64,000 bases of DNA from Nitrospira sp. CG24D (GCA_002869855.2 NEWQ02000023.1:57186-121185), one strand, 5' to 3'; numbered from the stretch's first letter, positions 17,583 to 26,928 are shown. Numbers and translations: made by a program. The notes: a model not told the origin generated them from the sequence alone.

Positions 17583-18599
17583 TTGAACATCCCATCATCC
17601 ACCTACATTTTCCCCGGCACCCTCTTGAGGGCGATACTCATCTGTTGTGCGCTCGCAGGTTCGTCAGGTTTCCTCCACGCTGCCCAGATTACCGGATTGG
17701 AAGGGCCGAATAGCTTCGTCGGTGACCAACAGGGCAAAGAATTCTTCATCTCCAATGTGAATGGGGAACCGGACGCAAGGGACAACAACGGATTCATCAC
17801 CAAGGTGGACGCCGAAGGGAAAGTCCTCAACCTCAAGTTCATCCAAGGTGGCATCGTCGATGTCATGCTGCACGCCCCCAAAGGCCTGGCGGTCATCGAT
17901 CAGACCCTCTATGTTGCCGATCTCGACCAGCTGAAGGGCTTTGACAAGGCGACAGGAAAATCCCTCGTGGTGGTCAGCTTCCCCCCGCTCCCCTCGAAGG
18001 GAATCGTCTCATTAACTGATGTCACGGCCGGACAGAACGGCCTGCTCTACGCGTCGGACCAATCGAACAACACGATCTACCGTATTGAGCAAGCGGCCGG
18101 TCATCGCGTGAGCCTGCTCCTTCACGACGAGCGCCTTGCGGGTCCGTCCGGGATTGCCGTCCATCCACGGACCGGCCACCTCATTGCCGTCAGTTGGGAG
18201 AAGGGCAAGATTTTTGACATCACACCGGAAGGCCAGCTCTCCGAGCTGGAGTCAAATGGATTTTTCACCGGCCGTTTTCAGAACCTGAGCGGGGTCGATT
18301 TCGACCGGTGGGGCAACATGTACGTCTCTGATTTTTCCAGAGGGAAAATCTGGCGCATGACCCGGGACCAACGCTTCCAGGTGATTGCCGAGTACCTCCT
18401 CTCGCCGGCCGATATCAGCATTGACCGCGCCAACAATTTGATTCTCGTGCCCTATCACTATGCCCACGCAGCGGAAATCAACGGGCTGGAGGCTCCCTCG
18501 GACGGCAAGAGCCGGGACAACCGACGAACCCTCGCTGACTACGGGTTTGGAGCAGCGGGCCCCCCGCAGCCCGCAAAGGAAGGAACCGCAGCCAAATGA
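17583..18599 (+). CDS. Secreted NHL/SMP-30-like beta-propeller protein
   Basis: 338 residues starting at TTG 17583. The N-terminus has a signal peptide (hydrophobic run LLRAILICCALAGSSGFLHA, cleavage probably before AQITG). The body shows repeated propeller strands: NGFITKVDAEGKV, APKGLAVIDQTLYVAD, VTAGQNGLLYASDQSNNTIYRI, GPSGIAVHPRTGHLIAV, LSGVDFDRWGNMYVSDFSRGKIWRM and PADISIDRANNLILVPY. This fits an NHL or SMP-30/gluconolactonase-like propeller in the periplasm. Ligand and activity are unknown. The next gene overlaps its stop by ATGA, so the two are translated together. Confidence 0.8.
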   Translation: MNIPSSTYIFPGTLLRAILICCALAGSSGFLHAAQITGLEGPNSFVGDQQGKEFFISNVNGEPDARDNNGFITKVDAEGKVLNLKFIQGGIVDVMLHAPKGLAVIDQTLYVADLDQLKGFDKATGKSLVVVSFPPLPSKGIVSLTDVTAGQNGLLYASDQSNNTIYRIEQAAGHRVSLLLHDERLAGPSGIAVHPRTGHLIAVSWEKGKIFDITPEGQLSELESNGFFTGRFQNLSGVDFDRWGNMYVSDFSRGKIWRMTRDQRFQVIAEYLLSPADISIDRANNLILVPYHYAHAAEINGLEAPSDGKSRDNRRTLADYGFGAAGPPQPAKEGTAAK

Positions 18600-19297
18600 G
18601 CCCATGCGCCTACTGCAAACAACGCAAAGGCAAGCGCGTATGCCCAGGCCTAAGCGGACTCATCTGTAGCCAGTGTTGCGGGGAGCATCGCCTCGTGCGC
18701 GTGACCTGCCCCAGTGACTGCGTCTATCTTGACAGCGGCAGCGACTATCAGCAGAAGCGGCTCGGCGAGCAATTCATGCCGTTGCGACGGGAATTCTATC
18801 GGGAGCTCGGCGAATTCGGCGGGCAGCAGGCCATCTCCCTCTTCAACCTCATCGAAGTGATTACGGTGAGCTTCTTCCAGGGACGGCGTGACGGGCAGGA
18901 TGCGGAAGTCGTCGCTGCAATTCAAGGGCTGCGCCGCACACTCAGCCCCCTGCATGTGCCGGCGGCTCCCATGCCCGTCTTTGCCGAACATCTGATTAAA
19001 GAATATGACGCGTTTAAGAAGCAAAACCCCAAGCAGATTGCCGACTCATCCAACGCGCCGGAAATCCTCGATCGAGCCATCAAGTTCGTGTCGGAATTTT
19101 CCGGGAAAGATTTTCAATCACGCCGCTTTCTCGGAGGGCTGATCGGGTATGTCACGGCCTATCATCCCGAGATTGCCGCGAACTTACAAAAGAAACATGA
19201 ACCGGGCCACATCGTGCTGCCAGGCCAATCGTTCATGCCCCCGCCGGCCGCCGAGTCTCATGTGCACGGGCCTGAATGCCAGCATCACCAGCACTGA
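18596..19297 (+). CDS. Cys-rich zinc-finger-like protein with His-rich tail
   Basis: 233 residues, start overlapping the preceding stop (ATGA). The first 45 residues hold nine Cys (pairs CAYC and CSQCC plus CPGLSGLIC and CPSDC), which looks like a binuclear or treble-clef zinc site. The middle is helical and soluble. The extreme C-terminus (HVHGPECQHHQH) is a metal-binding-type His/Cys tail. There is no signal peptide, so it is cytoplasmic although coupled to a secreted propeller. The family is not recognised. Metal binding is a reasonable inference, whether structural or as a metallochaperone. It converges with the PilZ gene with only four bases between stops. Confidence 0.75.
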   Translation: MSPCAYCKQRKGKRVCPGLSGLICSQCCGEHRLVRVTCPSDCVYLDSGSDYQQKRLGEQFMPLRREFYRELGEFGGQQAISLFNLIEVITVSFFQGRRDGQDAEVVAAIQGLRRTLSPLHVPAAPMPVFAEHLIKEYDAFKKQNPKQIADSSNAPEILDRAIKFVSEFSGKDFQSRRFLGGLIGYVTAYHPEIAANLQKKHEPGHIVLPGQSFMPPPAAESHVHGPECQHHQH

Positions 19298-19301
19298 GCC
19301 G

Positions 19302-19670
19302 TTACCCTACCGCTTGACCGGGGGCCTCATCGCAGCCGATCGACGATTGCAATGTGCGCTCAATAAATCCTGCGAGTTGGAAGTCCGATCCGTTCGAGAT
19401 TGACTGGATTTCCACGCCGAACTCATTCCCTCGGTCCCACCGCACCATCGCTTGATCGATATCGATCGGGGCCGAGACGCCTGGCAGCCACACGCGAATC
19501 ATCACAGGCGTATGCAGAGATAGCGCATCCTTCCCCTGCCGCTTGACTCGAAACCCGCTCAACGAAAGGTCGCGCACCATGCAGCGATGGATGGCGCTGG
19601 CCGTCAGAATACAGGCATGGCACTCGCGCTCGACTCGCCGGTACATTCGACGTGTTGATGGGTTTCTCAC
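19302..19670 (-). CDS. PilZ-domain protein (c-di-GMP effector candidate)
   Basis: 122 residues from a GTG at 19670 preceded by GAGGAGG at ideal spacing. The frame is open further up to a GTG at 19748, but that start has a poorer site. The PilZ signature is present: an arginine-containing N-terminal stretch (STRRMYRRVERE), then RDLSLSGFRVK, the equivalent of the D/N-x-S-x-x-G motif. A beta-barrel ends in FGVEIQSISN. With both halves of the c-di-GMP site present it may bind the nucleotide. It is a lone domain with no enzyme partner; its neighbours do not indicate a target. Confidence 0.82.
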   Translation of the reverse strand: MRNPSTRRMYRRVERECHACILTASAIHRCMVRDLSLSGFRVKRQGKDALSLHTPVMIRVWLPGVSAPIDIDQAMVRWDRGNEFGVEIQSISNGSDFQLAGFIERTLQSSIGCDEAPGQAVG

Positions 19671-19750
19671 GGAATTCCTCCTCGGCAGATACTCTCTCGG
19701 TTTCGATAGCGTGAGAATACCTTGGAGTCGCCCGCAGGGAAATCCCACAA

Positions 19751-19775
19751 AAGCCCCCCACCAAAGGTAGGGGAT
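19751..19775 (-). other. GC-rich hairpin upstream of the PilZ gene
   Basis: On the minus strand CCCCTACC-TTT-GGTGGGG pairs and is followed by CTTTT. It lies between the terminator of the cyclophilin gene and the PilZ start. It could be a second weak terminator or a leader hairpin. No known riboswitch consensus was recognised around it. Confidence 0.35.
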
Positions 19776-19870
19776 TGGACCACTTCAAGGGCTTTTCTCA
19801 AGATTGTACGGGGTCGGCAATCCATGAGATGACGCATGGTCCTGACAAGGCATCAGCCTTAGACCAGGCG

Positions 19871-19908
19871 AAACAAAAAGGCCCTTCCCGACTAAAACGG
19901 GAAGGGCC
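19871..19908 (-). terminator. Rho-independent terminator of the fab/ribosomal-protein run
   Basis: Perfect 11-base-pair stem: arms 19898-19908 and 19880-19890 (GGCCCTTCCCG and its complement) with a seven-base loop. On the minus strand it is followed by TTTTTGTTT. It lies about 40 bases after the stop of the cyclophilin gene, closing the long minus-strand operon. Confidence 0.93.
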
Positions 19909-19945
19909 CTCTCGATTCATCCATCGATAATGGACGAGGCTCTCT

Positions 19946-20554
19946 CTACTCGACGATCATGACCGTCATCTCAATTCGGTCGTTAGGCAGGTCGCGATCA
20001 TTTCTCGGCAAGCTCACAATCTTATCGGCCACGCCGATCCCTTTGGTGACTTCACCGAAGACGGTGTACTTCCGATCGAGAAACCGCGAGTCTTCGACCA
20101 CAATGAAAAACTGCGATCCCGCCGTATCCGGATCATTCGCCCGCGCCATGGATACAATGCCCCGCTTGTGTGGCGTATCGCTGAATTCCGCCTTGACCGT
20201 ATAGCCGGGACCACCCTGCCCATATGAATCCTTCTTGAGCGAGTCCTTGGTATTGGGATCACCCCCTTGGATCATGAACCCCGGTATCACCCGATGAAAG
20301 ATCGTGCCGTTATAGAACCCGTCCTTGGCCAGCTTGATAAAATTCTCCACGTGTTTGGGAGCCAGGTCGGGAAACAATTTCAGCTCAATCTCGCCGAATT
20401 TCGTTTTGATGATCGCCCGTGGACCCTTGGGCGCCTCGACCTTGGGAGCCGGCGCTTTATCCGCGGCATCACTGACACCAGTCCCGAACAAGAATGGAAT
20501 ACACACCGCCAACACGGCACATCCCATCAACCAGCTCAATCTTCTCTGCATCAT
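19946..20554 (-). CDS. Exported cyclophilin-type peptidyl-prolyl cis-trans isomerase
   Basis: 202 residues. An N-terminal signal peptide (LSWLMGCAVLAVCIPFLFG, then a stretch rich in Ala, Lys and Pro) directs it to the periplasm. The cyclophilin core is complete: GEIELKLFPDLAPKHVENF, FYNGTIFHRVIPGFMIQGGD, GIVSMARANDPDTAGSQFFI and FGEVTKG. The active-site Arg in FHRV and the Gln/Phe in SQFFI are present. It catalyses proline isomerisation in exported proteins. Last gene before the strong terminator, 57 bases downstream of rnc. Confidence 0.93.
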   Translation of the reverse strand: MMQRRLSWLMGCAVLAVCIPFLFGTGVSDAADKAPAPKVEAPKGPRAIIKTKFGEIELKLFPDLAPKHVENFIKLAKDGFYNGTIFHRVIPGFMIQGGDPNTKDSLKKDSYGQGGPGYTVKAEFSDTPHKRGIVSMARANDPDTAGSQFFIVVEDSRFLDRKYTVFGEVTKGIGVADKIVSLPRNDRDLPNDRIEMTVMIVE

Positions 20555-20611
20555 CGTCCTCCCTTTACCGTGGGGCCCTTGTACTGACTATAGCGACCAT
20601 CGCGTCTGGCT

Positions 20612-21319
20612 TCAAGACTCGATCTGATCAAGCGCACATCGAGCCGCCATTTGTTCCGCTTCTTTCTTGCTCAAGCCCTGCCCGGTCCCCGCCACGCGCT
20701 CGTTGACCCGCACTTCAACTTCGAAATGCTTCAGATGATCCGGCCCCGACTCACGCACCATCACATAGTGCGGCAACTGATCGTACCGTTTCTGGCACCA
20801 TTCCTGGAGTCGCGTCTTGTAATCTTCTTCCCCCGGCGTCGTTTGATGAGCTTCGGCCTGGCGCAGCTCTTCCTGCATCACGCCCAAGGTAAAGATCCGG
20901 CTCGCCTCCAACCCCCCGTCGAGATACACCGCGGCAATCACCGCCTCCAGGGCATCGGCCAACAGAGAATTCTTTTCCCGCCCCTGCGAGAGTTCTTCCC
21001 CTCGCCCCAGTCGCAACATCGCACCGAGGCCCATCCGGCGGGCCGCCTGGGCCAGCGAGGATTCGCTGACGAGGTTCGCTTTCAGCTTGGACAGAGCCCC
21101 TTCGCTCAGCTGCGTATAAAGCTGCGCCAGGTGATCGCTGATAATCAGAGAGAGGACCGCATCGCCGAGAAACTCCAGCCGTTCGTTATGAGTTCGCGTC
21201 GCCCCCTTCCGCTCATTGACGTGAGACTTATGCGTCAACGCTTCCGCGAGCACACTGGAATTCTTGAATCGATAATGGGGTACGGATGGAACTGGATCGG
21301 CTGGAGAAGCCGGTGTCAT
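20612..21319 (-). CDS. rnc: Ribonuclease III
   Basis: 235 residues. Cleaves double-stranded RNA in rRNA and mRNA processing. The signature ERLEFLGDAVLSLIISDHL carries the metal-binding Glu/Asp, and NSLLADALEAVIAAVYLDGG carries the second catalytic Asp/Glu pair. A double-stranded-RNA-binding domain follows (YKTRLQEWCQK, then GTGQGLSKKEAEQMAARCAL). Fourteen bases separate it from fabF; acpP-fabF-rnc is a widespread bacterial gene order. Confidence 0.97.
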   Translation of the reverse strand: MTPASPADPVPSVPHYRFKNSSVLAEALTHKSHVNERKGATRTHNERLEFLGDAVLSLIISDHLAQLYTQLSEGALSKLKANLVSESSLAQAARRMGLGAMLRLGRGEELSQGREKNSLLADALEAVIAAVYLDGGLEASRIFTLGVMQEELRQAEAHQTTPGEEDYKTRLQEWCQKRYDQLPHYVMVRESGPDHLKHFEVEVRVNERVAGTGQGLSKKEAEQMAARCALDQIES

Positions 21320-21332
21320 AGGCGCAACCGCG

Positions 21333-22583
21333 CTAGACCTCTAGGCGCCTGAAAATCAGACAGGCATTCACGCCGCCGAACCCGAATGAGTTCGAAAGCG
21401 CCGTCTTGATCGGCACGGCCCTGGCTTTGTTCGGCACGTAATCGAGATCGCATGCAGGGTCAGGATTTTCCAGATTGATCGTGGGCGGCAATAGACCATG
21501 GTGGAGCGCCAAAATACTGAAGACGGCTTCAATGCCGCCGGCCGCGCCGAGCAGATGTCCCGTCATCGACTTCGTCGAACTGACAGGGATCTTATAGGCC
21601 TGCTGACCGAAGACCTGCTTGATCGCGCGCGTTTCGATGGCATCGGCCATCGTGGATGTCCCGTGCGCATTGATATAGCCGATCTGGTCCTTGGCAATCC
21701 CGGCATCTTTCAACGCCAGTTCCATGCAGCGCACTGCCCCTTCGCCTTCTTCCGGCGGCGCGGTAATGTGGTAGGCATCGCTGTTCATGCCGTACCCGAT
21801 CACCTCGGCGTAGATCCGGACGCCCCGGCGACGCGCGTGCTCAAGTTCTTCCAAAACAACGACGCCGGCGCCTTCGCCCAGCACGAATCCATCCCGGTCC
21901 TTGTCGAACGGCCGGCTGGCTCTGGTCGGTTCATCGTTGCGAAACGAGAGCGCTTTCGCGGCGGCAAATCCCGCCACGCCCAACGGGGTGATCGCCGCCT
22001 CCGCGCCACCGGCGACCATCACGTCGGCATCACCATGCTGAATCAGACGGAAGGCATCGCCGATGCAGTGGTTCCCTGTCGCACAGGCGGTGACCGCACA
22101 GGAATTCGGCCCCTTCGCACCGATGCGAATCGCCACCTGGCCCGAGGCCAGATTGATGATGGTCATGGGAATAAAGAACGGCGACACCCGCCCGGGACCT
22201 TTTTCCTTGAGCACATCGTGATAATGCTCGATCGCGCCCAGACCGCCGATGCCGGATCCGATATACACGCCGACTTTCGTGGCTTCTTCAGGAGCGACCT
22301 TCAATCCTGCGTCATCCACAGCCAATTGGGCGGCGCCCACGGCATAGTGGATGAACGTATCCATCTTTTTGATTTCTTTTTTTTCGATGAATTGGCCCGG
22401 ATCGAAGTCGCGCACTTCACCGGCGATCTGGGCATCATAGGCAGCCGGATCAAATTTTGTGATCCGTCCGATACCGGATTGCCCGCCACAGAGCGCAGCC
22501 CAGGTCTTGTCCACCCCGGTCCCGAGAGGAGTGACTAGCCCTAAACCGGTCACGACAATGCGCCTGGTCGATCGCTCAGACAT
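21333..22583 (-). CDS. fabF: Beta-ketoacyl-ACP synthase II
   Basis: 416 residues. Condenses malonyl-ACP with acyl-ACP during fatty-acid elongation. The Cys-His-His triad is present: Cys167 in VTACATGNH, His307 in NAHGTSTMA and His343 in [10 protein letters not shown]. It starts [21 protein letters not shown], normal for FabF, and follows acpP by nine bases. Length and motifs are ordinary. Confidence 0.97.
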   Translation of the reverse strand: MSERSTRRIVVTGLGLVTPLGTGVDKTWAALCGGQSGIGRITKFDPAAYDAQIAGEVRDFDPGQFIEKKEIKKMDTFIHYAVGAAQLAVDDAGLKVAPEEATKVGVYIGSGIGGLGAIEHYHDVLKEKGPGRVSPFFIPMTIINLASGQVAIRIGAKGPNSCAVTACATGNHCIGDAFRLIQHGDADVMVAGGAEAAITPLGVAGFAAAKALSFRNDEPTRASRPFDKDRDGFVLGEGAGVVVLEELEHARRRGVRIYAEVIGYGMNSDAYHITAPPEEGEGAVRCMELALKDAGIAKDQIGYINAHGTSTMADAIETRAIKQVFGQQAYKIPVSSTKSMTGHLLGAAGGIEAVFSILALHHGLLPPTINLENPDPACDLDYVPNKARAVPIKTALSNSFGFGGVNACLIFRRLEV

Positions 22584-22592
22584 ACGTACCGC

Positions 22593-22826
22593 TTATGATT
22601 TTTCCTTGATGTAATCCAACGCTTTTCCGACCGTGAGGATCTTTTCAGCATCCTCATCGGGAATCTCGATCTCGAATTCTTCCTCGAGCGCCATCACCAG
22701 CTCGACGGTATCGAGTGAGTCTGCGCCTAAGTCCTCGACGAAGGAGGCTTCGGGAACCACTTCATCTTCCTCAACGCCGAGCTGCTCGGCAATAATCTTT
22801 TTCACGCGCTCATCAACAGTTGCCAT
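22593..22826 (-). CDS. acpP: Acyl carrier protein
   Basis: 77 residues from ATG 22826, preceded by AAGGAGGT. The frame is open eight codons further, but the protein clearly begins [12 protein letters not shown]. Ser37 in [10 protein letters not shown] is the phosphopantetheine attachment site. The protein is highly acidic, as expected. It carries growing acyl chains for the surrounding Fab enzymes. Confidence 0.97.
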   Translation of the reverse strand: MATVDERVKKIIAEQLGVEEDEVVPEASFVEDLGADSLDTVELVMALEEEFEIEIPDEDAEKILTVGKALDYIKEKS

Positions 22827-22918
22827 CGATCTGCCTACCTCCTTCCCCAACGTGACTGACCCTGTGCTGCAACATGGGGATATGCTGCCGCTGGTTGCTC
22901 CCAGACTTCGGGGACCAT

Positions 22919-23662
22919 CTATACCATTAACATACCGCCATTCACATGCAAAACATGACCGGTAATATACGCCGCCTCATCTGAAACAAGAAAGCGTACC
23001 GCCGCCGCAATGTCGGCCGGCGTACCCAACCGTCCCAACGGAATCTGTTTCTGCAATGTTTCCTTCACGTCGTCCGACAAGCCATGCGTCATGGCCGTGT
23101 CGATGAACCCCGGCGCCACCGCATTGACGGTCACATTGCGCGTCGCATATTCGCGCCCGACCGTCTTGGTGAAGCCGATCACGGCCGCTTTCGACGCGGC
23201 GTAATTCGCCTGGCCTGCATTGCCCATCACACCCACGATCGAGGCAATGTTCACAATGCGACCATACCGCTGCTTGGTCATCGGCTGCAAGACCGCCTTG
23301 GTGCAATTGAACGTGCCGTTCAGATTGACCTGAAGCACCAGATTCCAATCTTCTTCTTTCATCCGGAGCAACAGCCCGTCGCGCGTAATGCCGGCGTTGT
23401 TGACGAGAATGTCGATCTTGCCCCAAGCCTTCATGACCTGTTCGGCCATGGCCTTGGTGTCATTGGCATCCGCCACGTTCACTTTGACGTTGAGCACTTT
23501 CCGGCCCAGCGCCTCAATGGCCTTGACTGTCTCTTGCGACCGGCTGGGATCCAGATCCGCAACGACGATATCAGCGCCCGCTTGCGCCAGTGTTTCCGCA
23601 ATCGCCCGGCCAATGCCCTGTGCCGCCCCGGTCACTATCGCTACGCGTCCTTGCAATGACAT
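22919..23662 (-). CDS. fabG: 3-oxoacyl-ACP reductase
   Basis: 247 residues, a short-chain dehydrogenase. NADP-binding [10 protein letters not shown] near the N-terminus, [15 protein letters not shown], and the catalytic Ser141, Tyr154 and Lys158 (YAASK). The C-terminus ends in [15 protein letters not shown], typical of FabG. It reduces beta-ketoacyl-ACP. Downstream of fabD by 27 bases; a 92-base gap separates it from acpP. Confidence 0.96.
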   Translation of the reverse strand: MSLQGRVAIVTGAAQGIGRAIAETLAQAGADIVVADLDPSRSQETVKAIEALGRKVLNVKVNVADANDTKAMAEQVMKAWGKIDILVNNAGITRDGLLLRMKEEDWNLVLQVNLNGTFNCTKAVLQPMTKQRYGRIVNIASIVGVMGNAGQANYAASKAAVIGFTKTVGREYATRNVTVNAVAPGFIDTAMTHGLSDDVKETLQKQIPLGRLGTPADIAAAVRFLVSDEAAYITGHVLHVNGGMLMV

Positions 23663-23689
23663 GCCGAATTCCTTGTTAAACGTGACGTA

Positions 23690-24640
23690 TCAGGCCGGAT
23701 GCGCGGCGCCGAGCGCCTGCAGCGTCGCATCCAGCGATTTCGGATCATGAACGTTCAATAATTTTGCTTCCGGAAGAATGCGCTTGATCAGGCCCGTCAA
23801 CACGGTCCCGGGCCCCACCTCAATAAATGTCGTCACGCCTAGCTTCGCCATCGCCTGCACCGAGTCTTCCCACAACACCGACGACGGCAGTTGGCGAACC
23901 AGCGAGGGCTGAATCTCGGCGGCCCGGCTAATGGGTTTGGCTTCAGCGTTATTAATAAGGGGCATGGCCAAGTCAGTCCATTGCACGGCAGCAAGATCTT
24001 TCGCCAGTCGGTCGGCGGCGACCTGCATCAACGGGGTATGAACAGGAACGCTGACTGGCAACGGGATCGCCTTCTTGCAGCCTTTGCCTTTGGCCAACTC
24101 AATCGCCCGCTCAACAGCGGCCTTCTCGCCGGCAATCACCACCTGGCCGGGAGAATTGAAGTTGGCCGCTGCTACCACGCCGACCGCGGAGGCCTCGCGG
24201 CAGACTTCCCGTACGACATCCGGTGTCAATCCGAGCAGCGCGGCCACCTGGCCTGTGCCTGGTGGTACTGCTTCAGACATATAACGCCCGCGTTTCTGCA
24301 CAAGCCCGACGGCATCTCGAAAGGACACCGCGCCCGCAGCCACCAGCGCCGAATATTCACCGAGACTGTGCCCGGCCACCGCCACCGGCTTCAGACCCAC
24401 CGAATCCAATGTCTTGAACGCCGCGATGCTGCTCACCAGCAAAGCCGGTTGCGTGTTCTCCGTAAGATTCAACCGTTCAGCTGGCCCCTCGAAGCAGAGC
24501 GCCGCACTGTCATAGCCGAGGACAGATGACGCCTCGTCATAAACCTGCTTCAGTCTGGGATGGGCTTCACAAAGCGCTTTGCCCATGCCGACCGACTGCG
24601 ACCCCTGACCTGGAAACACCAATCCGATGCCTGAATTCAT
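23690..24640 (-). CDS. fabD: Malonyl-CoA:ACP transacylase
   Basis: 316 residues. Loads malonate onto ACP. The N-terminus has GLVFPGQGSQSVGMG; the nucleophile Ser92 is in GHSLGEYSA; VPVHTPLM contains the active-site His region; and FIEVGPGTVLTGLIKR closes the domain. It lies 80 bases after fabH. No clear ribosome-binding site precedes ATG 24640, although TTGACA occurs just upstream and an internal promoter is possible. Confidence 0.96.
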   Translation of the reverse strand: MNSGIGLVFPGQGSQSVGMGKALCEAHPRLKQVYDEASSVLGYDSAALCFEGPAERLNLTENTQPALLVSSIAAFKTLDSVGLKPVAVAGHSLGEYSALVAAGAVSFRDAVGLVQKRGRYMSEAVPPGTGQVAALLGLTPDVVREVCREASAVGVVAAANFNSPGQVVIAGEKAAVERAIELAKGKGCKKAIPLPVSVPVHTPLMQVAADRLAKDLAAVQWTDLAMPLINNAEAKPISRAAEIQPSLVRQLPSSVLWEDSVQAMAKLGVTTFIEVGPGTVLTGLIKRILPEAKLLNVHDPKSLDATLQALGAAHPA

Positions 24641-24720
24641 GGGGGGTAGATATCTTAGAAATGACGTGGAATGTCAACGGGAAAAGTTGTGGAGGACGGC
24701 TGTGCGTCGGCTCACCGCCA

Positions 24721-25695
24721 TTACCATCGGATCAGCGCCGACGCCCAGGTCAGCCCGGCCCCAAAGGCGCCTAACATGACGAGCGATCCATCTCGGACCC
24801 GTCCTGCGCGAACCGCTTCATCCAGGGCGATCGGAATGGATGCAGCTGACGTATTTCCATATTGTTCAAGATTCAACATCACCTTCTCCAGCGGCAAACC
24901 GAGCCGTTCCATCACCGCCTTGAGAATCCGCATATTGGCCTGATGCGGCACATAGAGATCCAGATCTTCGACCTGAAGATGGTTTGCTGCCAGCGTCTCC
25001 CGCGCAATCTCTTCCAGTGTCCGCACGGCAACCTTGAAGGTCTCATTCCCCTTCATCTTAATGAAGTGGGTCCGCTCGGCCACCACCTGCTCGGAGAGTG
25101 GCGTGCGCGACCCGCCTGCCGGCACGGTGATCAACTCACAGAGACTCCCATCTGACCGCAAATGCGTCGAGAGAATCCCCCGTTCACCTTCGCTCGCGCT
25201 GACGACTGCGGCCCCCGCCCCATCACCAAACAGGATGCAAGTATTCCGATCGCTCCAATCGGTAATCGCCGACATCACCTCGGATCCAATCACCAAGACA
25301 TGCCGCATTCCGGTTCGCACATAGGCATCCGCCACCGACAAGGCGTAGACAAATCCGCAACAGGCCGCCGATAGGTCGCAGGCCGCGGCCTTCGTCGCAC
25401 CCAATTGATGCTGCACCAGACAGGCGGTTGCCGGCAAAGGGTAGTCGCCGGTACAGGTGGCAACCAGGATCAAATCGAGATCGGATGCCGAAAGACCGGC
25501 GGCCGCCAGCGCTCGCCGCCCGGCCTGAACCGCCAGATCCGAGCAGGCTTCCCCGGATGCCGCAATGTGTCGCTCACGGATTCCCGTCCGTTCGCGAATC
25601 CAATCATCGGAGGTCGCCACCATACGTTCAAGCTCCGTATTGGTCATGACTCGAGACGGGGCGTACGATCCGGTTCCTGCGATACGGGATTTCAT
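24721..25695 (-). CDS. fabH: Beta-ketoacyl-ACP synthase III
   Basis: 324 residues from ATG 25695, which overlaps the plsX stop (ATGA). A longer open extension upstream is only the shadow of plsX. Initiates fatty-acid synthesis by condensing acetyl-CoA with malonyl-ACP. Catalytic Cys112 in SAACCGF, the His in PHQANMRI and the Asn in GNTSAASIP are all present. An ordinary member of the family. Confidence 0.96.
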   Translation of the reverse strand: MKSRIAGTGSYAPSRVMTNTELERMVATSDDWIRERTGIRERHIAASGEACSDLAVQAGRRALAAAGLSASDLDLILVATCTGDYPLPATACLVQHQLGATKAAACDLSAACCGFVYALSVADAYVRTGMRHVLVIGSEVMSAITDWSDRNTCILFGDGAGAAVVSASEGERGILSTHLRSDGSLCELITVPAGGSRTPLSEQVVAERTHFIKMKGNETFKVAVRTLEEIARETLAANHLQVEDLDLYVPHQANMRILKAVMERLGLPLEKVMLNLEQYGNTSAASIPIALDEAVRAGRVRDGSLVMLGAFGAGLTWASALIRW

Positions 25696-26714
25696 GCAGA
25701 GGGCTCCACAGGCGATGGACTGGCAATGCCCTCTTCGATATCCCGCTGAATCAGTTCGTGTACGCGCCCTTCGGCCATCCCTTTGGCTCGTCGGATGGCA
25801 TTCTTGATGGCTTTCGCCGAGGAACGACCATGGCAGATGATGGTGATTCCGTTGACTCCGAGCAACGGGGCCCCCCCGAACTCGGCATAATCGATCTTGC
25901 GTTTCAGATTGAGGAGCGGCGCCGCGATCAGCGGATACGCCAGTCGGCCCAGCCACGAACTGGAAATTTCTTTGATCAGGAGCTTCTTGATGGTCTCAGC
26001 CACGCCTTCGGAAATCTTCAGTGCGACATTCCCGATAAACCCGTCGCAGACGACGACGTCGGCCGTTCCGCTATAGACCTCACGTCCCTCGACGTTGCCG
26101 ATAAAGTTGAGAGAACTGGCTTTTAATAGTTTAAACGCTTCTTTGGTGACTTCATTGCCCTTACTGTCTTCCTCGCCGATACTCAGGAGGCCAACGCGCG
26201 GATTCGGTTTGCGAAACAGGTGCTTCCCGTATTCGTTCCCCATCAGGGCAAATTGTTCGAGATGTTTCGCCGAACAGTCGACATTGGCGCCGACGTCCAG
26301 CATGATGGCCTCACCCGTCAGCGTCGGCAAACTGGTCGCGATGGCCGGTCGCTCAACACCTTTCGTCAATCCCAACACAAAGAACGATGACACCATGCTG
26401 GCACCGGTGTTACCCGGGCTTACTACAGCGCTGGCCTCGCCGTGCTTGACCAACTCTGTCGCGATCCAGATCGACGAATCCCTTTTTTTGCGCGCCACGG
26501 CCGCCGGCGATTCATGCATCTCGACGACCTGAGGGGCGTGCCGAATGGAGATGCGAGGGTCGGTTGCACCAAGACGGCCGCACTCGCGCGTCAACACCAC
26601 CTCGTCGCCAACGAGAATGACCTCGACATCGAGTTCTTTGGCCGCCTGCATGGCGCCCTCGATACAGGGTGCGGGACCATGGTCCCCCCCCATCGCATCA
26701 AGCGCAATCTTCAT
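25692..26714 (-). CDS. plsX: Phosphate acyltransferase
   Basis: 340 residues. Makes acyl-phosphate from acyl-ACP for phospholipid synthesis. The N-terminus MKIALDAMGGDHGPAP is diagnostic. Other motifs: SPGNTGASM, ANVDCSAKHLEQFA, GLLSIGEE, FIGNVEGREV, VVCDGFIGNVALK. The ATG at 26714 lies in an ATGA overlap with a 45-codon frame that is itself a decayed copy of this gene's 5' end. Confidence 0.96.
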   Translation of the reverse strand: MKIALDAMGGDHGPAPCIEGAMQAAKELDVEVILVGDEVVLTRECGRLGATDPRISIRHAPQVVEMHESPAAVARKKRDSSIWIATELVKHGEASAVVSPGNTGASMVSSFFVLGLTKGVERPAIATSLPTLTGEAIMLDVGANVDCSAKHLEQFALMGNEYGKHLFRKPNPRVGLLSIGEEDSKGNEVTKEAFKLLKASSLNFIGNVEGREVYSGTADVVVCDGFIGNVALKISEGVAETIKKLLIKEISSSWLGRLAYPLIAAPLLNLKRKIDYAEFGGAPLLGVNGITIICHGRSSAKAIKNAIRRAKGMAEGRVHELIQRDIEEGIASPSPVEPSA

Positions 26715-26928
26715 AGGGAATCACGTACTCGAAAATGGGTGAACGGACGACGCCCGCTGAGCACTCGCACTGGACCCTGTTGTGCGATGGGCAGCACCAG
26801 AGGCGCAGGGCCATGGTCTCGCACGATCACAGCACGTGCGATCTTCATACGGAATCATGTGCTCGAGATTGGAATAGGTGACTGAACACGCGTGGCACCC
26901 GTGATTGCCCCCGATGTGCCGAGAGCTT
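26661..26928. repeat. Imperfect tandem duplication (134-base period) around the plsX start
   Basis: Bases around 26671-26752 and 26805-26886 align at a constant 134-base offset. Matching landmarks are the GGxCCATGG segment (26673 and 26808), the plsX start CTTCAT (26709 and 26843) and GGAATCA (26717 and 26851). The unit comprises the first 16 or so codons of plsX and about 40 bases upstream. The plsX-rpmF gap of 295 bases holds this and nothing else I recognise. The outer limits are approximate because the copies have diverged. Confidence 0.8.
26711..26848 (-). pseudogene. Decayed duplicate of the plsX 5' end (45-codon open frame)
   Basis: The frame begins MKIARAVIVRDHGPAP, clearly derived from the PlsX N-terminus MKIALDAMGGDHGPAP. 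It then diverges into unrelated sequence and stops exactly at the true plsX start, sharing ATGA. It is most likely a relic of a tandem duplication. Because it remains open and coupled to plsX, it could still act as a translated leader. The catalytic glycine-rich loop is destroyed, so it is not an enzyme. Confidence 0.7.

Noticed and set aside
19749..19870. c-di-GMP riboswitch in the PilZ leader
   Set aside because: I could not find the conserved GEMM core; only a GC-rich hairpin is present.
21498..22538. Plus-strand open frame opposite fabF
   Set aside because: Antisense shadow of a firmly identified gene.
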